64,000 bases of DNA from the NCBI GenBank assembly GCA_964017125.1, contig OZ024908.1, forward strand, positions 57,289,402 to 57,353,401, read 5' to 3'. The number at the start of each line of letters is the position of its first letter. The first letter of the stretch is position 1. Source of the stretch: Flabesymbios commensalis. Taxonomy: Eukaryota > Annelida > Polychaeta > Terebellida > Flabelligeridae. Of the stretch, positions 48,560 through 57,895 are shown piece after piece. The notes beneath the pieces are model-generated. The model was given only the letters and a program-made list of their open reading frames with translations, was not told the DNA's origin and ran no database searches. Both the position numbers and the translations under genes were made by a program.

Positions 48560-51500
48560 ATGTCTGACACTAATATGAACTCAAAGCCTCTGAGATGTAT
48601 AGCCTGGAACAGTCGAGGTATGAATGCGGCTAAACCTTACTTGAACACTTTATTAAAAGATAATGACATCGTTGTTATATCTGAGCATCAGTTGTTCCAC
48701 GAAGAAATATATAAACTGAAAGAAATCTGTGATGAAAGTGATTTTCAAGTGTATGTAAAAGCTAAACCAAAACCTATTTTAAATACAACCAGATACACAC
48801 CTGGTAACTGTGGCATAGCTATAGCATGGCGAAAGTCACTTAAGTATAAAGTGACACCGCTGAAAGACATTAACAATGATAGAATGTGTGTTTTAATGCT
48901 GCATGTCTCTCCTGTTCGTCATATATTTATCATTGGGGTTTACCTACCCCATAGAACATGTATAAAAGATGATATCTGTGACTACTTGAGTGTAATAGCA
49001 GCTTTTATTGAAAGTCACAGGGGGTGTGAAATAATAATTATTGGTGACTTTAACTGTCATATTGGAGATGAATTTAGCGGAAGGTCATGGGGTCAAACAT
49101 GCAGTAATGGTAGAAAACTCCTCAAGCTGACTGATTCGTATGACCTTGTTATTAAAGATTTGTATAATTCAAGTACTGGGCCAACATTTTCATTTCAAAA
49201 TTCATGTGGTGGTACATCCTATATAGATCATTGTGTCATATCACGCTCATTAGTAGATCAAGTTCGGATGTGTGGTGTTATGGAGGAAGCGACTGAAAAT
49301 ACTTCAGATCACCTACCTGTGTTTGCAGTAATAGACATCTGTTTTAAAAATAATAATAATGGTCGAAAATCTATGCGAGACGATATAACCTGGCAAAAAT
49401 TAAGCGAAACAGATATTAGATCTAAGTACACTGATAAATTAGAGAGCTACATGTCTGATTATATTTTGAAAAATTGCATGTTTACTACTGGAATATCAAC
49501 GCATTCTAAAAATGATATTGACAAGTGCATTAACGATATCAAAAATATGATGTGTCTAGCCAGCAAATTACTTCCCCGTCAGAAACCAAAGGGTCATGCT
49601 CGACCATATTGGTGTCCAGAGTTAACTGTTCTGTGTCGCGCTAAAAAGCAGGCCTGGCGTGAGTGGGTGAAAGCTGACAGGCCGCGAAATGATGATAGCC
49701 CATTATGGCTCCGCTACAAGCTGACTAAAAGAGAATTGAGGGCCAGACAGAGACAGCTACATTATCGATATGAGCTTAACTACATTAATAAACTTGACAA
49801 AGCTGATAATATCGACCAAAAACTGTTTTGGCACCTGATAAACCGGAGACTCAAACCTAGGGCAGGTAACGAATGTGCTTTTAAAAGGCCCGATGGCCAA
49901 TACGTAACCGACCCTATAACCATTAGAGATGAATGGCGTAGTTATTTCGAGCACATTTATACACCAAATTCAAATAACCAAGACAAAAAGTTTGACGAGC
50001 ATGTAAAACAGGTGGTAGCTGATTTCTCTGCTAATATAAACACTGATCGCGAGATGCACGTTTGTAATGATGTTATAATGCCAGGTGAAGTTGAAATTGT
50101 GTGTAAACAATTAAAGCTTAATAAAGCTTGTGGTTACGATGGTATTCGTGCAGAAAATCTCCGGCACGCAGATAAAACTACTTACTTTGTGCTTAGCAGA
50201 GTTTTCTCCGCAATGTTTTTAAATGGATACAGACCTGAATGTATGAAACGTGGTATTATCATTCCTATACCCAAAGGTAAAAAAGATCATAGTGATCCGA
50301 ATAGCTACAGAGGTATAACCCTCCTTAGTACACTTAATAAGGTATATGATAAAATCCTACTAAAGAGATATGAGAATTGGTTCAGAACCACATTATCTAA
50401 TCTGCAAGGGGTAGCAGAGAAGGGTGGCTCCAGTATAAATACTGCTCTGTTACTACACGAAGCTATTGCCCATACTGAAAACACCTATGTAGCACTCCTT
50501 GATGTAAAGAAAGCGTTTGATAGTGTCTGGATAAAGGGACTTATGTATAAACTCATTAATCTAGGAATGGATAAGCGGCTGTGGTCCGTTATTTACGATA
50601 GCTACAATGGGTTCAAATGTTCTGTTAAGATAGCTGGAGGCCTATCCAATTGGTTTTGTCCCCAACAGGGAGTACATCAAGGTGATGTCATGTCTATGTA
50701 CCTTTTTTGCATATACAACAATGACTTGTTAAATGAACTGGTAAGCATAGCCTGTCCTATTTCTATTGCTCATACAATACTCACATGTCCAGCCTTTGCT
50801 GATGATATCGCTGTTGCTGCCAAGTCAGAATCTACTTTACAATATATAGTTGACGAGGCTGTTAAACACAGTATTAAATGGAGATATAGTTTTAATTTGG
50901 ACAAAATTCGAATACTTGTTTTCTGTAAAAATAACAGAGTGCGTATTGTTAATATTACAATAAGAAACCAGTTATTAAAACAGGTTGACAGTCACCTTCA
51001 TGTAGGTATCCCATTATGCAGCACAAAAAAAGCAGATAAAGACTTTTGTAATGAAAGGATTACCTGTCACAAAAAGCTTGTAAATATGATTTTAAGTATT
51101 GGTAGCAGTACTGGTGGGATTAATCCTATCAGTGGTAGTAAACTGTACTGGGCTGTGGCAGTGCCTAAATTACTATACGGGTGTGAGGTGTGGTCAATGA
51201 GTGAACAGAGTGTATTAATGATGGAGCAGGCTCATGTATGGGCAGCACGCGCCCTGCAGAGTCTGCCAAATCACAGCTCATGTCTAGCGGTCACTGCTTC
51301 ACTTGGATGGCTGAGTATTGAGTCACACATTGACATAAAACGGTTATGTTATGTACACAGGTTAATTTGTGCTGAACCTCGCTCCATAGCCCGTAAATTG
51401 ACTGTTCATGTTTTTATGCAAATGTATATAGATAAAGATATTTCTACATATGAGGGACCCATTGCTGTTTTATATAAAACTTGTAAGAAATATAATCTAA

Positions 51501-51835
51501 TGGATATCGTGTACAATGAATTATTTTTTAGTGCAACTCCCATGTCATCTACACGTTGGAAAAAATGTGTTTATAACTCTGTAAGTCAACAGCATATTGC
51601 GCGTTGGGATATGTCCCGCATAATGTATACAAGTTTATATTTGTTTAACAAATGTGTGCAATCTGTGAACTGTTTATGGATTTGGAAGGTTGCAAAACGT
51701 AATCAGGCTTTTTTAAGTAAATGTAAAACTGTTGCTAGGATTTTAATCGGTAGCGGATGTATCTTTTATAGTTTTTCAGGTGATAATGTCCGACATTTAC
51801 AAATATGCTCTCTGTGCGATTCTTATGACAGATAA
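48560..51835 (+). CDS. LINE ORF2: APE endonuclease and reverse transcriptase, prematurely stopped
   Basis: The frame is open from 48,359, but the 67 residues before M at 48,560 are hydrophobic and unlike the family, so 48,560 (MSDTNMN) is the preferred start; 48,359 would overlap ORF1 by 77 bases. Endonuclease motifs: AWNSRG, SEHQL, IIGDFNCHIG, SYIDH and TSDHLPV. Reverse transcriptase motifs: IPIPKGKKDHSDPNSYRGIT, LLDVKKAFDSVW, GVHQGDVMS and the catalytic FADD at about 50,793-50,804. After the RT comes LLYGCEVWSMSEQ...ASLGW, typical of CR1/L2-like C-termini; no RNase H. The frame ends at TAA 51,833-51,835 just after the first cysteine pair (CSLC) of a zinc knuckle that continues in frame downstream, so the stop is probably a mutation. 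Confidence 0.85.
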   Translation: MSDTNMNSKPLRCIAWNSRGMNAAKPYLNTLLKDNDIVVISEHQLFHEEIYKLKEICDESDFQVYVKAKPKPILNTTRYTPGNCGIAIAWRKSLKYKVTPLKDINNDRMCVLMLHVSPVRHIFIIGVYLPHRTCIKDDICDYLSVIAAFIESHRGCEIIIIGDFNCHIGDEFSGRSWGQTCSNGRKLLKLTDSYDLVIKDLYNSSTGPTFSFQNSCGGTSYIDHCVISRSLVDQVRMCGVMEEATENTSDHLPVFAVIDICFKNNNNGRKSMRDDITWQKLSETDIRSKYTDKLESYMSDYILKNCMFTTGISTHSKNDIDKCINDIKNMMCLASKLLPRQKPKGHARPYWCPELTVLCRAKKQAWREWVKADRPRNDDSPLWLRYKLTKRELRARQRQLHYRYELNYINKLDKADNIDQKLFWHLINRRLKPRAGNECAFKRPDGQYVTDPITIRDEWRSYFEHIYTPNSNNQDKKFDEHVKQVVADFSANINTDREMHVCNDVIMPGEVEIVCKQLKLNKACGYDGIRAENLRHADKTTYFVLSRVFSAMFLNGYRPECMKRGIIIPIPKGKKDHSDPNSYRGITLLSTLNKVYDKILLKRYENWFRTTLSNLQGVAEKGGSSINTALLLHEAIAHTENTYVALLDVKKAFDSVWIKGLMYKLINLGMDKRLWSVIYDSYNGFKCSVKIAGGLSNWFCPQQGVHQGDVMSMYLFCIYNNDLLNELVSIACPISIAHTILTCPAFADDIAVAAKSESTLQYIVDEAVKHSIKWRYSFNLDKIRILVFCKNNRVRIVNITIRNQLLKQVDSHLHVGIPLCSTKKADKDFCNERITCHKKLVNMILSIGSSTGGINPISGSKLYWAVAVPKLLYGCEVWSMSEQSVLMMEQAHVWAARALQSLPNHSSCLAVTASLGWLSIESHIDIKRLCYVHRLICAEPRSIARKLTVHVFMQMYIDKDISTYEGPIAVLYKTCKKYNLMDIVYNELFFSATPMSSTRWKKCVYNSVSQQHIARWDMSRIMYTSLYLFNKCVQSVNCLWIWKVAKRNQAFLSKCKTVARILIGSGCIFYSFSGDNVRHLQICSLCDSYDR

Positions 51836-52090
51836 ACTGTTGCTCACGCGTTGTTGAGCTGTGCGAATCTTGAACCTCTTAGAAGTGTCAGCTGGGCCGC
51901 CGCTACTCAGTCTATGCCCGGGCCTCTGGCTGAGTCGTTAGGCTCGCTTTGTGACAATGAGAAAATGATTATGTTATTGAGCGGATTGAATTGTCCTTAC
52001 ATTACAGAGTGGCAGGTTATATATGAGGACATTATCACCTTTCTCGCCACAATGTACACCAAGTTCAAAGCGAATTTAGATCGACTGTGA
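51836..52090 (+). pseudogene. C-terminal tail of LINE ORF2 beyond the in-frame stop
   Basis: Same frame as ORF2. It begins TVAHALLSC, which supplies the H and last C of the CxxC...HxxxxC knuckle begun by CSLC upstream, and continues for 84 codons to a TGA at 52,088-52,090. The knuckle being split exactly by one TAA argues for a single inactivating substitution. Without it ORF2 would be about 1,176 residues from M at 48,560. Confidence 0.75.
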
Positions 52091-52608
52091 TTTCCCACGA
52101 GCTATTCACAATACCTTGAAATGTCACAGTAATCATACGAATTTGAGCCATTTTGGGATTAGAGTTGGACCCACCCCGGCCGGCCCAGTGCGTTGGCCCT
52201 GTGTTGATCTGATCTTGGGCCAGCATTGGATGGACATGGGACCGACGTATTGTGGCGGCTGGGTGGTTTCAGGCGGTGTACCAGCCTTGTGCCAATTTCT
52301 GCTGTACTTTTTCGTTTGTACTTTTATAATCACATGCTGCAATGTTTCACCCTCTGTACATAATGTTATTAATGTGTGTTTTTGGTACGTTTTTCAATAG
52401 AAGTTCTGACGCATTTATGTAATGTCAAATAAAAAAAGAATATTTATTAACATTTATAATTAAAATTAGCTACGCAATTAATTATTTATTTATTGGTTTT
52501 AATACTTTGTCGAATTATATTTGTATTGTCTTAGCTGTATACCATGTATCACACATGTACTTCAATATGGAGGTGAATAAAGACATATATATATATATAT
52601 ATTCGTTA

Positions 52609-52738
52609 AACCAATGGCGATCAATTTTAATGCTGAGCCAATGTCGGAGACGGCGGGACAACATGAAGTCGGCATTTGCTCAGCGTATCGTAATACATAT
52701 TTGTTTGTCTACGCGTCGCATACAAGTTGCTTATACCC
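52609..52738. other. No gene; small palindrome remnant
   Basis: AATGCTGAGCCAATGTCGG and GTCGGCATTTGCTCAGCGT form a weak inverted pair similar to other small palindromes in the window. Confidence 0.35.
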
Positions 52739-52858
52739 CTGGGCCCGTATTCTCGTACAAGTTACGATAAATCGTAGGCTTCTGATTGGTCGAGATGGCC
52801 ATCTCGACCAATCAGAAGCCTACGATTTATCGTAAATTGTACGAGAATACGGGCCCAG
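52739..52858. repeat. Near-perfect 120-bp palindrome
   Basis: Two 60-base arms meet at GATGGCCATC with a single mismatch and no spacer. The outer word is CTGGGCCCGTATTCTCGTAC and the inner arm contains GGCTTCTGATTGGTCGAG. A diverged relative is at 23,537-23,627. It could be a mini fold-back element; TSDs were not identified. Confidence 0.85.
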
Positions 52859-54124
52859 TCACACACGACGCACAGCCCACACCTTGATTGATAAAAAATA
52901 GAGCAGTGCGTCGTTGTGCGTCCACGAATTTTGTCAGAATATAAGAAAAGCCAGCAAGTTTAAGACGACTATACAGCGTGTTATAAATAAATCAGGTGTA
53001 TAAATCAGCGAATACACAGCGTTTCTCCACCGCGTTGCGCGTTAGCAGGGCGACAAAGTTAGCGAATACATCACGCATCGCCGGCGAGTGGCACGAGTAA
53101 GTTAGAAATCATTTAGAACGCCCCATATACGGTATATGTTCGCTTGACATGCGTTAAGAACACGTTGTTTGGGCGCTATATGCGCGCTAAGTGCCGGCAT
53201 TTTTGAGGTTTTTTCTAGCCCTACGGCTCAGTCACACAAAGTCGACGCACGACCCACGCACTGAAAATTGCTTATTTTTTTCTAGAGCGTCTGTCGTGCG
53301 TCGGCCGTGCGTCAACACTCGTTACTGGTTTGTGGAGCGCGCTGCAATTACGCCACGCATATTTTTGTGCGCCCTCTAATCGTCAAAGGAAGTTGGGTAT
53401 GTTTAAAATATTGAACAAATATGAACGCATAAATGTACACACGCCAGAAGACCGCCAGAAACACGTAGGGCGCGCTAAAACAACGTCATATCAACGCTAA
53501 ATATGTTTGCTTTGCATCACATGGCAGTCCGTTGAGGACGCCGGGCAGTCACGGGCAACGCGCCTGCCCTGCGCTGCATGAGCGCTCGAAGCAGGCGCTG
53601 GGAACACGCCGCCAGCTCGCCCAGCGCTATATAAAAAAATATATCAGCGCTTTAAGGGTTGTGCCTAGCCCACACGAGCGCGGATCAAGCGCGGTTCATG
53701 TGCAGATATGTGTCAGGGAATGATCCTTGCCGCATATACTGCAATGTCCGTCTGAGGTCCCTCGCCATCCGACTGTGCAATTGGCATGTGACCAAATTTG
53801 GAACGTTCAACAATCGTTCAACAATCACGAGAGTTGCATCCCAGTGGGCGCTTTGTCACCTCCGCAGTCGTCCGTGATTCACCGCAGTCGTCCGGAAACA
53901 TCCCTGGAGAGGAATTTCACACTATTATTTACTACCATGAAAGATGCAATGAGAGGTTCAGATGCGACACGTGGGCCAGACATGCATACATCATGACTTG
54001 TGTTTTTTACTAATCTGGAAATTTTTGCGTGTTTAAATTTTCGCGAATTTCCGATTTCGGGACTTTTTCACGAATTTGCTTTTTTTTTAGTAGCGCTATT
54101 ATAAAAATAATTTTTGCTGGGTTC
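52859..54124. other. CG-rich low-complexity region, no recognised gene
   Basis: Dense in GCGC, CGCAC and GTGCGTC words, with near-repeats of CAGTCACAC...CGACGCAC at 52,857 and 53,230. At 53,671-53,770, ACGAGCGCGGATCAAGCGCG followed by GTTCATG matches 46,109-46,135 exactly, and looser similarity continues (CGCATA...CTG.AAT.T.CGT). In both places TTTAAGGGTT lies just upstream. Open frames here are not recognised. Confidence 0.45.
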
Positions 54125-55510
54125 TTGACAAAACCTCATTTTACGAAATTGCTGCTTTGAGAAAACAAATAAAGTGTCATAGCAGTGTACGACTGCCACC
54201 AGAACCTCCTAGATAAAAATGTCAAGAGCGAATCCACCAAAGCATCCTAGATACAAATGTAACACAAAACCCACCAAAGCCTCTTAGATAGGCCCCACTA
54301 ATTTCAGACAGGACCCACCAAAGCCTCTCAGATAGAGAATGTACGCCTGCCACTAGAACAGCGTCAAAGAGAAACCACCAGGGCCTCCTAGAAACTAATA
54401 TCAAGAGAGAACCCACCAAAGCATCTTAGATACAAATGTTACACATAACCCACCAAAGCCTCCTAAATACTAAAGTCAGACAGATAGATGGAGAGCCTCC
54501 TACATGTACATACATTAGGGGCAACTATGTCAAGGCAGAACCCACCAGAGCCTGTTAGTGCATTATGTGGCATTCATTCATTTTTAGATACAAATTTCAG
54601 AAGAAACTCAAATGTAGGAAGGAACCCTCCAGAGCCTCATAGATGAAAATTCAGTAAAGAACCCACCAAAGCCTCTAATTATACCAATATCAGACAAATA
54701 ACACCAGAGCATGATCTCAAATAGGGTCCACCAGAACCTTTAGATACTAGAGTAAAGAAAGAACCAAACAGGGCGTGCTCGATCCTAATGTCAGAGAGAA
54801 CCCACCAGAACATTTTAAATACTAATGTCAAGCAGAAACCTCCAGAGCCTCAGATACTAATGTCAGACAGAGACAACACGAATCTCCTAGATACTAATGT
54901 CATACAGAAACCACCAAAGCCTGCAAACAGTAGTGCTCTGTGAGAAACAACCAGATCCTCCTAGAAACTAATGTTAGATACAACAAACAGAACCTTGTAG
55001 ATACTAATGTCAGCACTGTCAGTCATGTGGGTGTACGAGATTTCCTATCAGCCTCTTGTATACGAATGTTAGTAGAAGCTGTGTGAATGTACGATATTTT
55101 TCCTGACACAATCTATACCATTATACTAAGTGCGGATCAACAAATGTGTTAGAAGTCGTAAAGTGGCTTTTTATATCAGGCTTTTTATATAATAGGTTTT
55201 TAGACCCTGTGATTCCGTCTGTCTGGACTTCACCAGGATGGATGGCAGTAGACTAATATAACTGATCCAATGTCCACAGATCCTCAAGACTCTAAAGAAA
55301 TACATCACCCCGAGACAGCATAAAAGGACTAAGAGCAAATGCCTGCAATCTCCTGTGTGTGAGTACACCAATTGGGCCTACGGTGACAAATAAAAAGAGG
55401 TGTATTTACTTTCAGACGTCGGCCTTGTTATATTAAGCTTACTGTCTATCGCGGCCCAGCAGGCCAAGGGGGCTGTAAGTGCGTTATAATAAGGTGATAA
55501 TGTGGCCATC
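54125..55510 (+). repeat. Diverged segmental duplicate, copy 1, with minisatellite
   Basis: Matches 57,896-58,560 at both flanks: ACGAAATTGCTGCTTTGA against CACGAAGTCGCGGCTTTGA, and CAGATCCTCAAGACTC, AGACAGCATAAAAGG, CAATCTCCTGTGTGTGAG in both. Here a degenerate array of TAGATACTAATGTCAGACAG / ACCCACCAGAGCCTCC units, about 40-60 bases long, fills 54,190-55,020; copy 2 has about one unit. The TCCTGTGTGTGAG at 55,351-55,363 is an unoccupied SINE target. Confidence 0.7.
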
Positions 55511-55535
55511 TGAGACCCTTTCACTCCGAGTGCTG

Positions 55536-55600
55536 CCGTGCAAAGCCTAAAGACAGTATCTGCTTACTTTACAAGTAAGCAGCTACTGCCTTTTGACTTT
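55536..55600. repeat. Hairpin repeat, copy 2 of 3
   Basis: GCCGTGCAAAGCCTAAAGAC and CAGTATCTGCTTACTTTACA are mirrored by AAGTAAGCAGCTACTGCC and TTTTGACTTT. Confidence 0.7.
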
Positions 55601-56330
55601 ACTGAACACCACTGACGTGTGGTGATGATGCTTAGTTAAAACATTCACAGCAGGGTTAGCAAAACGTTTTACTTCAGATATGATTGCTTAACATTCTGGA
55701 ATGTCAATAATATTGATGAATATCAGGAGAATACTTACAAATATCTATGTAAACAAATAAAATCTGGGAGATTAATACAAAATATTATTCTGTTATCTGT
55801 GTAGATTGACTGTTATGTTCAGGTTAAAAATACTTCAAACTAGTATAATATAGATTGTTCACACCCTAAAATCTATTTGCATCCGCTATACAACGCTAAT
55901 GTGATGGGCAGAAAACCACGGTTTATTTTAATAGGAAATTCATACAGGCACTGGCAAGGGCCTATATATATGTAATAAAAAAGTTGCCTAAAACAACATG
56001 CATTCACTACTTTTTGTTTTGCTGTGATGCGATGATATCAGATAATATGACGGTCACATGATGAATTCCTTTTCCTACTATGGACCTCCCCACTGAATAC
56101 TGATTTTTAGTCCACAGCGCCATTGAGTCTCAAAATTGATTGATCATTATAATATTATTATATTATATATAATTGATGAGATCATATTTTGTCAGAACGA
56201 GGCTTTCGCACGTTATCGACACAGTAGACAGTATTTCAGAATATCCTGTCTGGATATTTTTAATCAATTAGATGGGTGTTATTAGTTTGTCAAGAATACT
56301 TGTTCGGTCTATCTCGGCTCATACAAGGTG
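55601..56330. other. No gene seen
   Basis: AT-rich sequence with no recognised coding region, RNA or repeat. Confidence 0.3.
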
Positions 56331-56578
56331 TTAACCTATTTCAGAGCCGGGATCGACAGACGCCAGAATCTGACGTCTGTGGACAACAACAGATACTGAC
56401 GCAAAAAATCGAACCCCATGCTAAAATAATTTAAAAAATATAATGGACGTACACCCATACCATACGTATTCAAACGAAACGGAAAAAGCTAACTAACACA
56501 TTTTTGATGATTTTAAATTTAAAAATCCCTTTGGTCCTTATCGTTTATACAAAGATTATTCAGCGCTGTAAGGGTTAA
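56331..56578. mobile_element. TTAACC-family MITE, 248 bp
   Basis: Left end TTAACCTATTTCAGAGCCGGG, right end CAGCGCTGTAAGGGTTAA, with TTAA at both borders. It contains AGAATCTGACGTCTGTGGAC, the decayed GACGTC hairpin of the family. Confidence 0.65.
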
Positions 56579-56877
56579 CACGAGAACATGTAATCCTGGG
56601 ATACTTAAGGTTGATCTCAAACGTGCTGCCTTGTCATTCCCTCTTAGCAGGAGATCGTTACCTGACTGGCCCAATGATACACCGGCATTGGCGATAGTCT
56701 TATGTAAATGCACAAGTTAAAACATACGGTTTAATCACTTAGCTGGAAGAAAAAAACGTGGAAAGCAGAGTTCTAAAGCCGGAAGGTACTGATCTGGGGT
56801 TTTTAATGTGAGTGAGTGACTAGGGTAGACATGCCATGACAAGCATACCACAGACATCAACACATACTTCAGTACCG

Positions 56878-56944
56878 CCGTGCAAAACCAAAAGGCAGTA
56901 TCTGCTTACTTTACACGTAAGCAGATACTGCCTTATGGCTTTGA
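56878..56944. repeat. Hairpin repeat, copy 3 of 3
   Basis: The cleanest copy: AAAACCAAAAGGCAGTATCT, GCTTACTTTACACGTAAGC and AGATACTGCCTTATGGCTTT. The two arms pair over most of their length. Confidence 0.75.
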
Positions 56945-57418
56945 TGAGCTGAGTATTATACTTCGCCCTGCACACGAACCTCCTCAGTCTGTCCCCCAAA
57001 AACACGAAACATTCACCAAGGTTGGTTCAATGTTAGCCCACCATCTACGACTAATGCTTTGGTGTCTATCTTTTCATCCAACAATACATTTACATACCCG
57101 TCTTTCTAAATGTTATCTATAGACTTGTGTGATTTTTAAGCGGCTGTTTATTACTTTTTCACTCTCTGTCATGGAAGTTTCTTTACCATCAAAATGGCTT
57201 TCAGTCATCCCAAACACATCTGAAGTTTGTTCCGTAATAAAATCTAGCTGCATTGACCGGTTTCCAGGCCATGTCATAGGTGTGGACATAGTCGGAATTC
57301 AGCGGTTGTGGTTTCAAATAATCCTCAATGCATCAATCGTATCCCGCGCCAGTAACGGAATAAATAGATTCCAGGTTTGGACAATGTTTGAACAGTGCTG
57401 GCACCTGATCGGCCCATT
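56945..57418. other. No gene; traces of small palindromes
   Basis: GGTTGGTTCAATGTTAGCCC near 57,019 and GACAATGTTTGAACAGTGCTGG near 57,380 are remnants of the CAATGTTG class. The 97-codon frame at 57,129-57,422 is not recognised. Confidence 0.35.
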
Positions 57419-57664
57419 TTAACCCTTTAACCGCCAAATTATTCAATCTGAATTTGCACCCGCTTGAAGTTGTGTCTCGCTGACGCGATCCACAACTTCA
57501 AGTGAGTGAACACTATTCCGATTTGACAAAATGGAGGTCAACTGCTTTCAAATATTGCTTATTGATGTCACATTTTATCTGTAACATGTTTAAAATGTGG
57601 TACTTAATGTGCTGATAAAAACTGAAAACCCGAATATATGCGACACCGGCGGTTAAAGGGTTAA
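57419..57664. mobile_element. TTAACCC-ended MITE with internal hairpin, 246 bp
   Basis: Ends TTAACCCTTTAACCGCC and GGCGGTTAAAGGGTTAA are exact inverted copies with TTAA outermost, the piggyBac terminus pattern. Inside, CTTGAAGTTGTG and CACAACTTCAAG pair around a TCTCGCTGACGCGATC loop. A diverged sister lies at 45,089-45,328. Confidence 0.8.
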
Positions 57665-57895
57665 AGCGACGTCCCTCAGATAGTGACCAGAGGACCTAGT
57701 GCAGTTCTTACCGCCACGTACGGCATATCACTCCGGAATTCATTTTTCACCTGTACTTGTATTCAGGTAGGAGCTGTATCCTGCCCTGTTTAACCTGTAA
57801 ATCCACAACAGTAGCTGAAAGGTCCATTCATTTATTCACATACTGCAGCACATAATCTGACACAACAGATTTAAAGACAATCATTTGGGAAGGTG

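Larger units (their letters stand above)
46098..52608 (+). mobile_element. Nearly complete two-ORF LINE (Jockey/CR1-like group)
   Basis: A non-LTR retrotransposon with ORF1 (RRM-like), ORF2 (APE endonuclease plus reverse transcriptase) and a 3' end at GGTGAATAAAGACA followed by a (TA)n tract at about 52,588-52,604. There is no RNase H domain and no LTR. The 5' limit is uncertain: the leader upstream of ORF1 starts somewhere after the MITE at 46,097. A stretch at 46,108-46,135 recurs at 53,671-53,700, so part of it may be pre-existing host repeat. A GC-richer insert-like patch with GGCCAGCATTGGA words lies at about 52,155-52,270 in the 3' UTR. An almost open ORF pair points to recent insertion. 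Confidence 0.85.
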
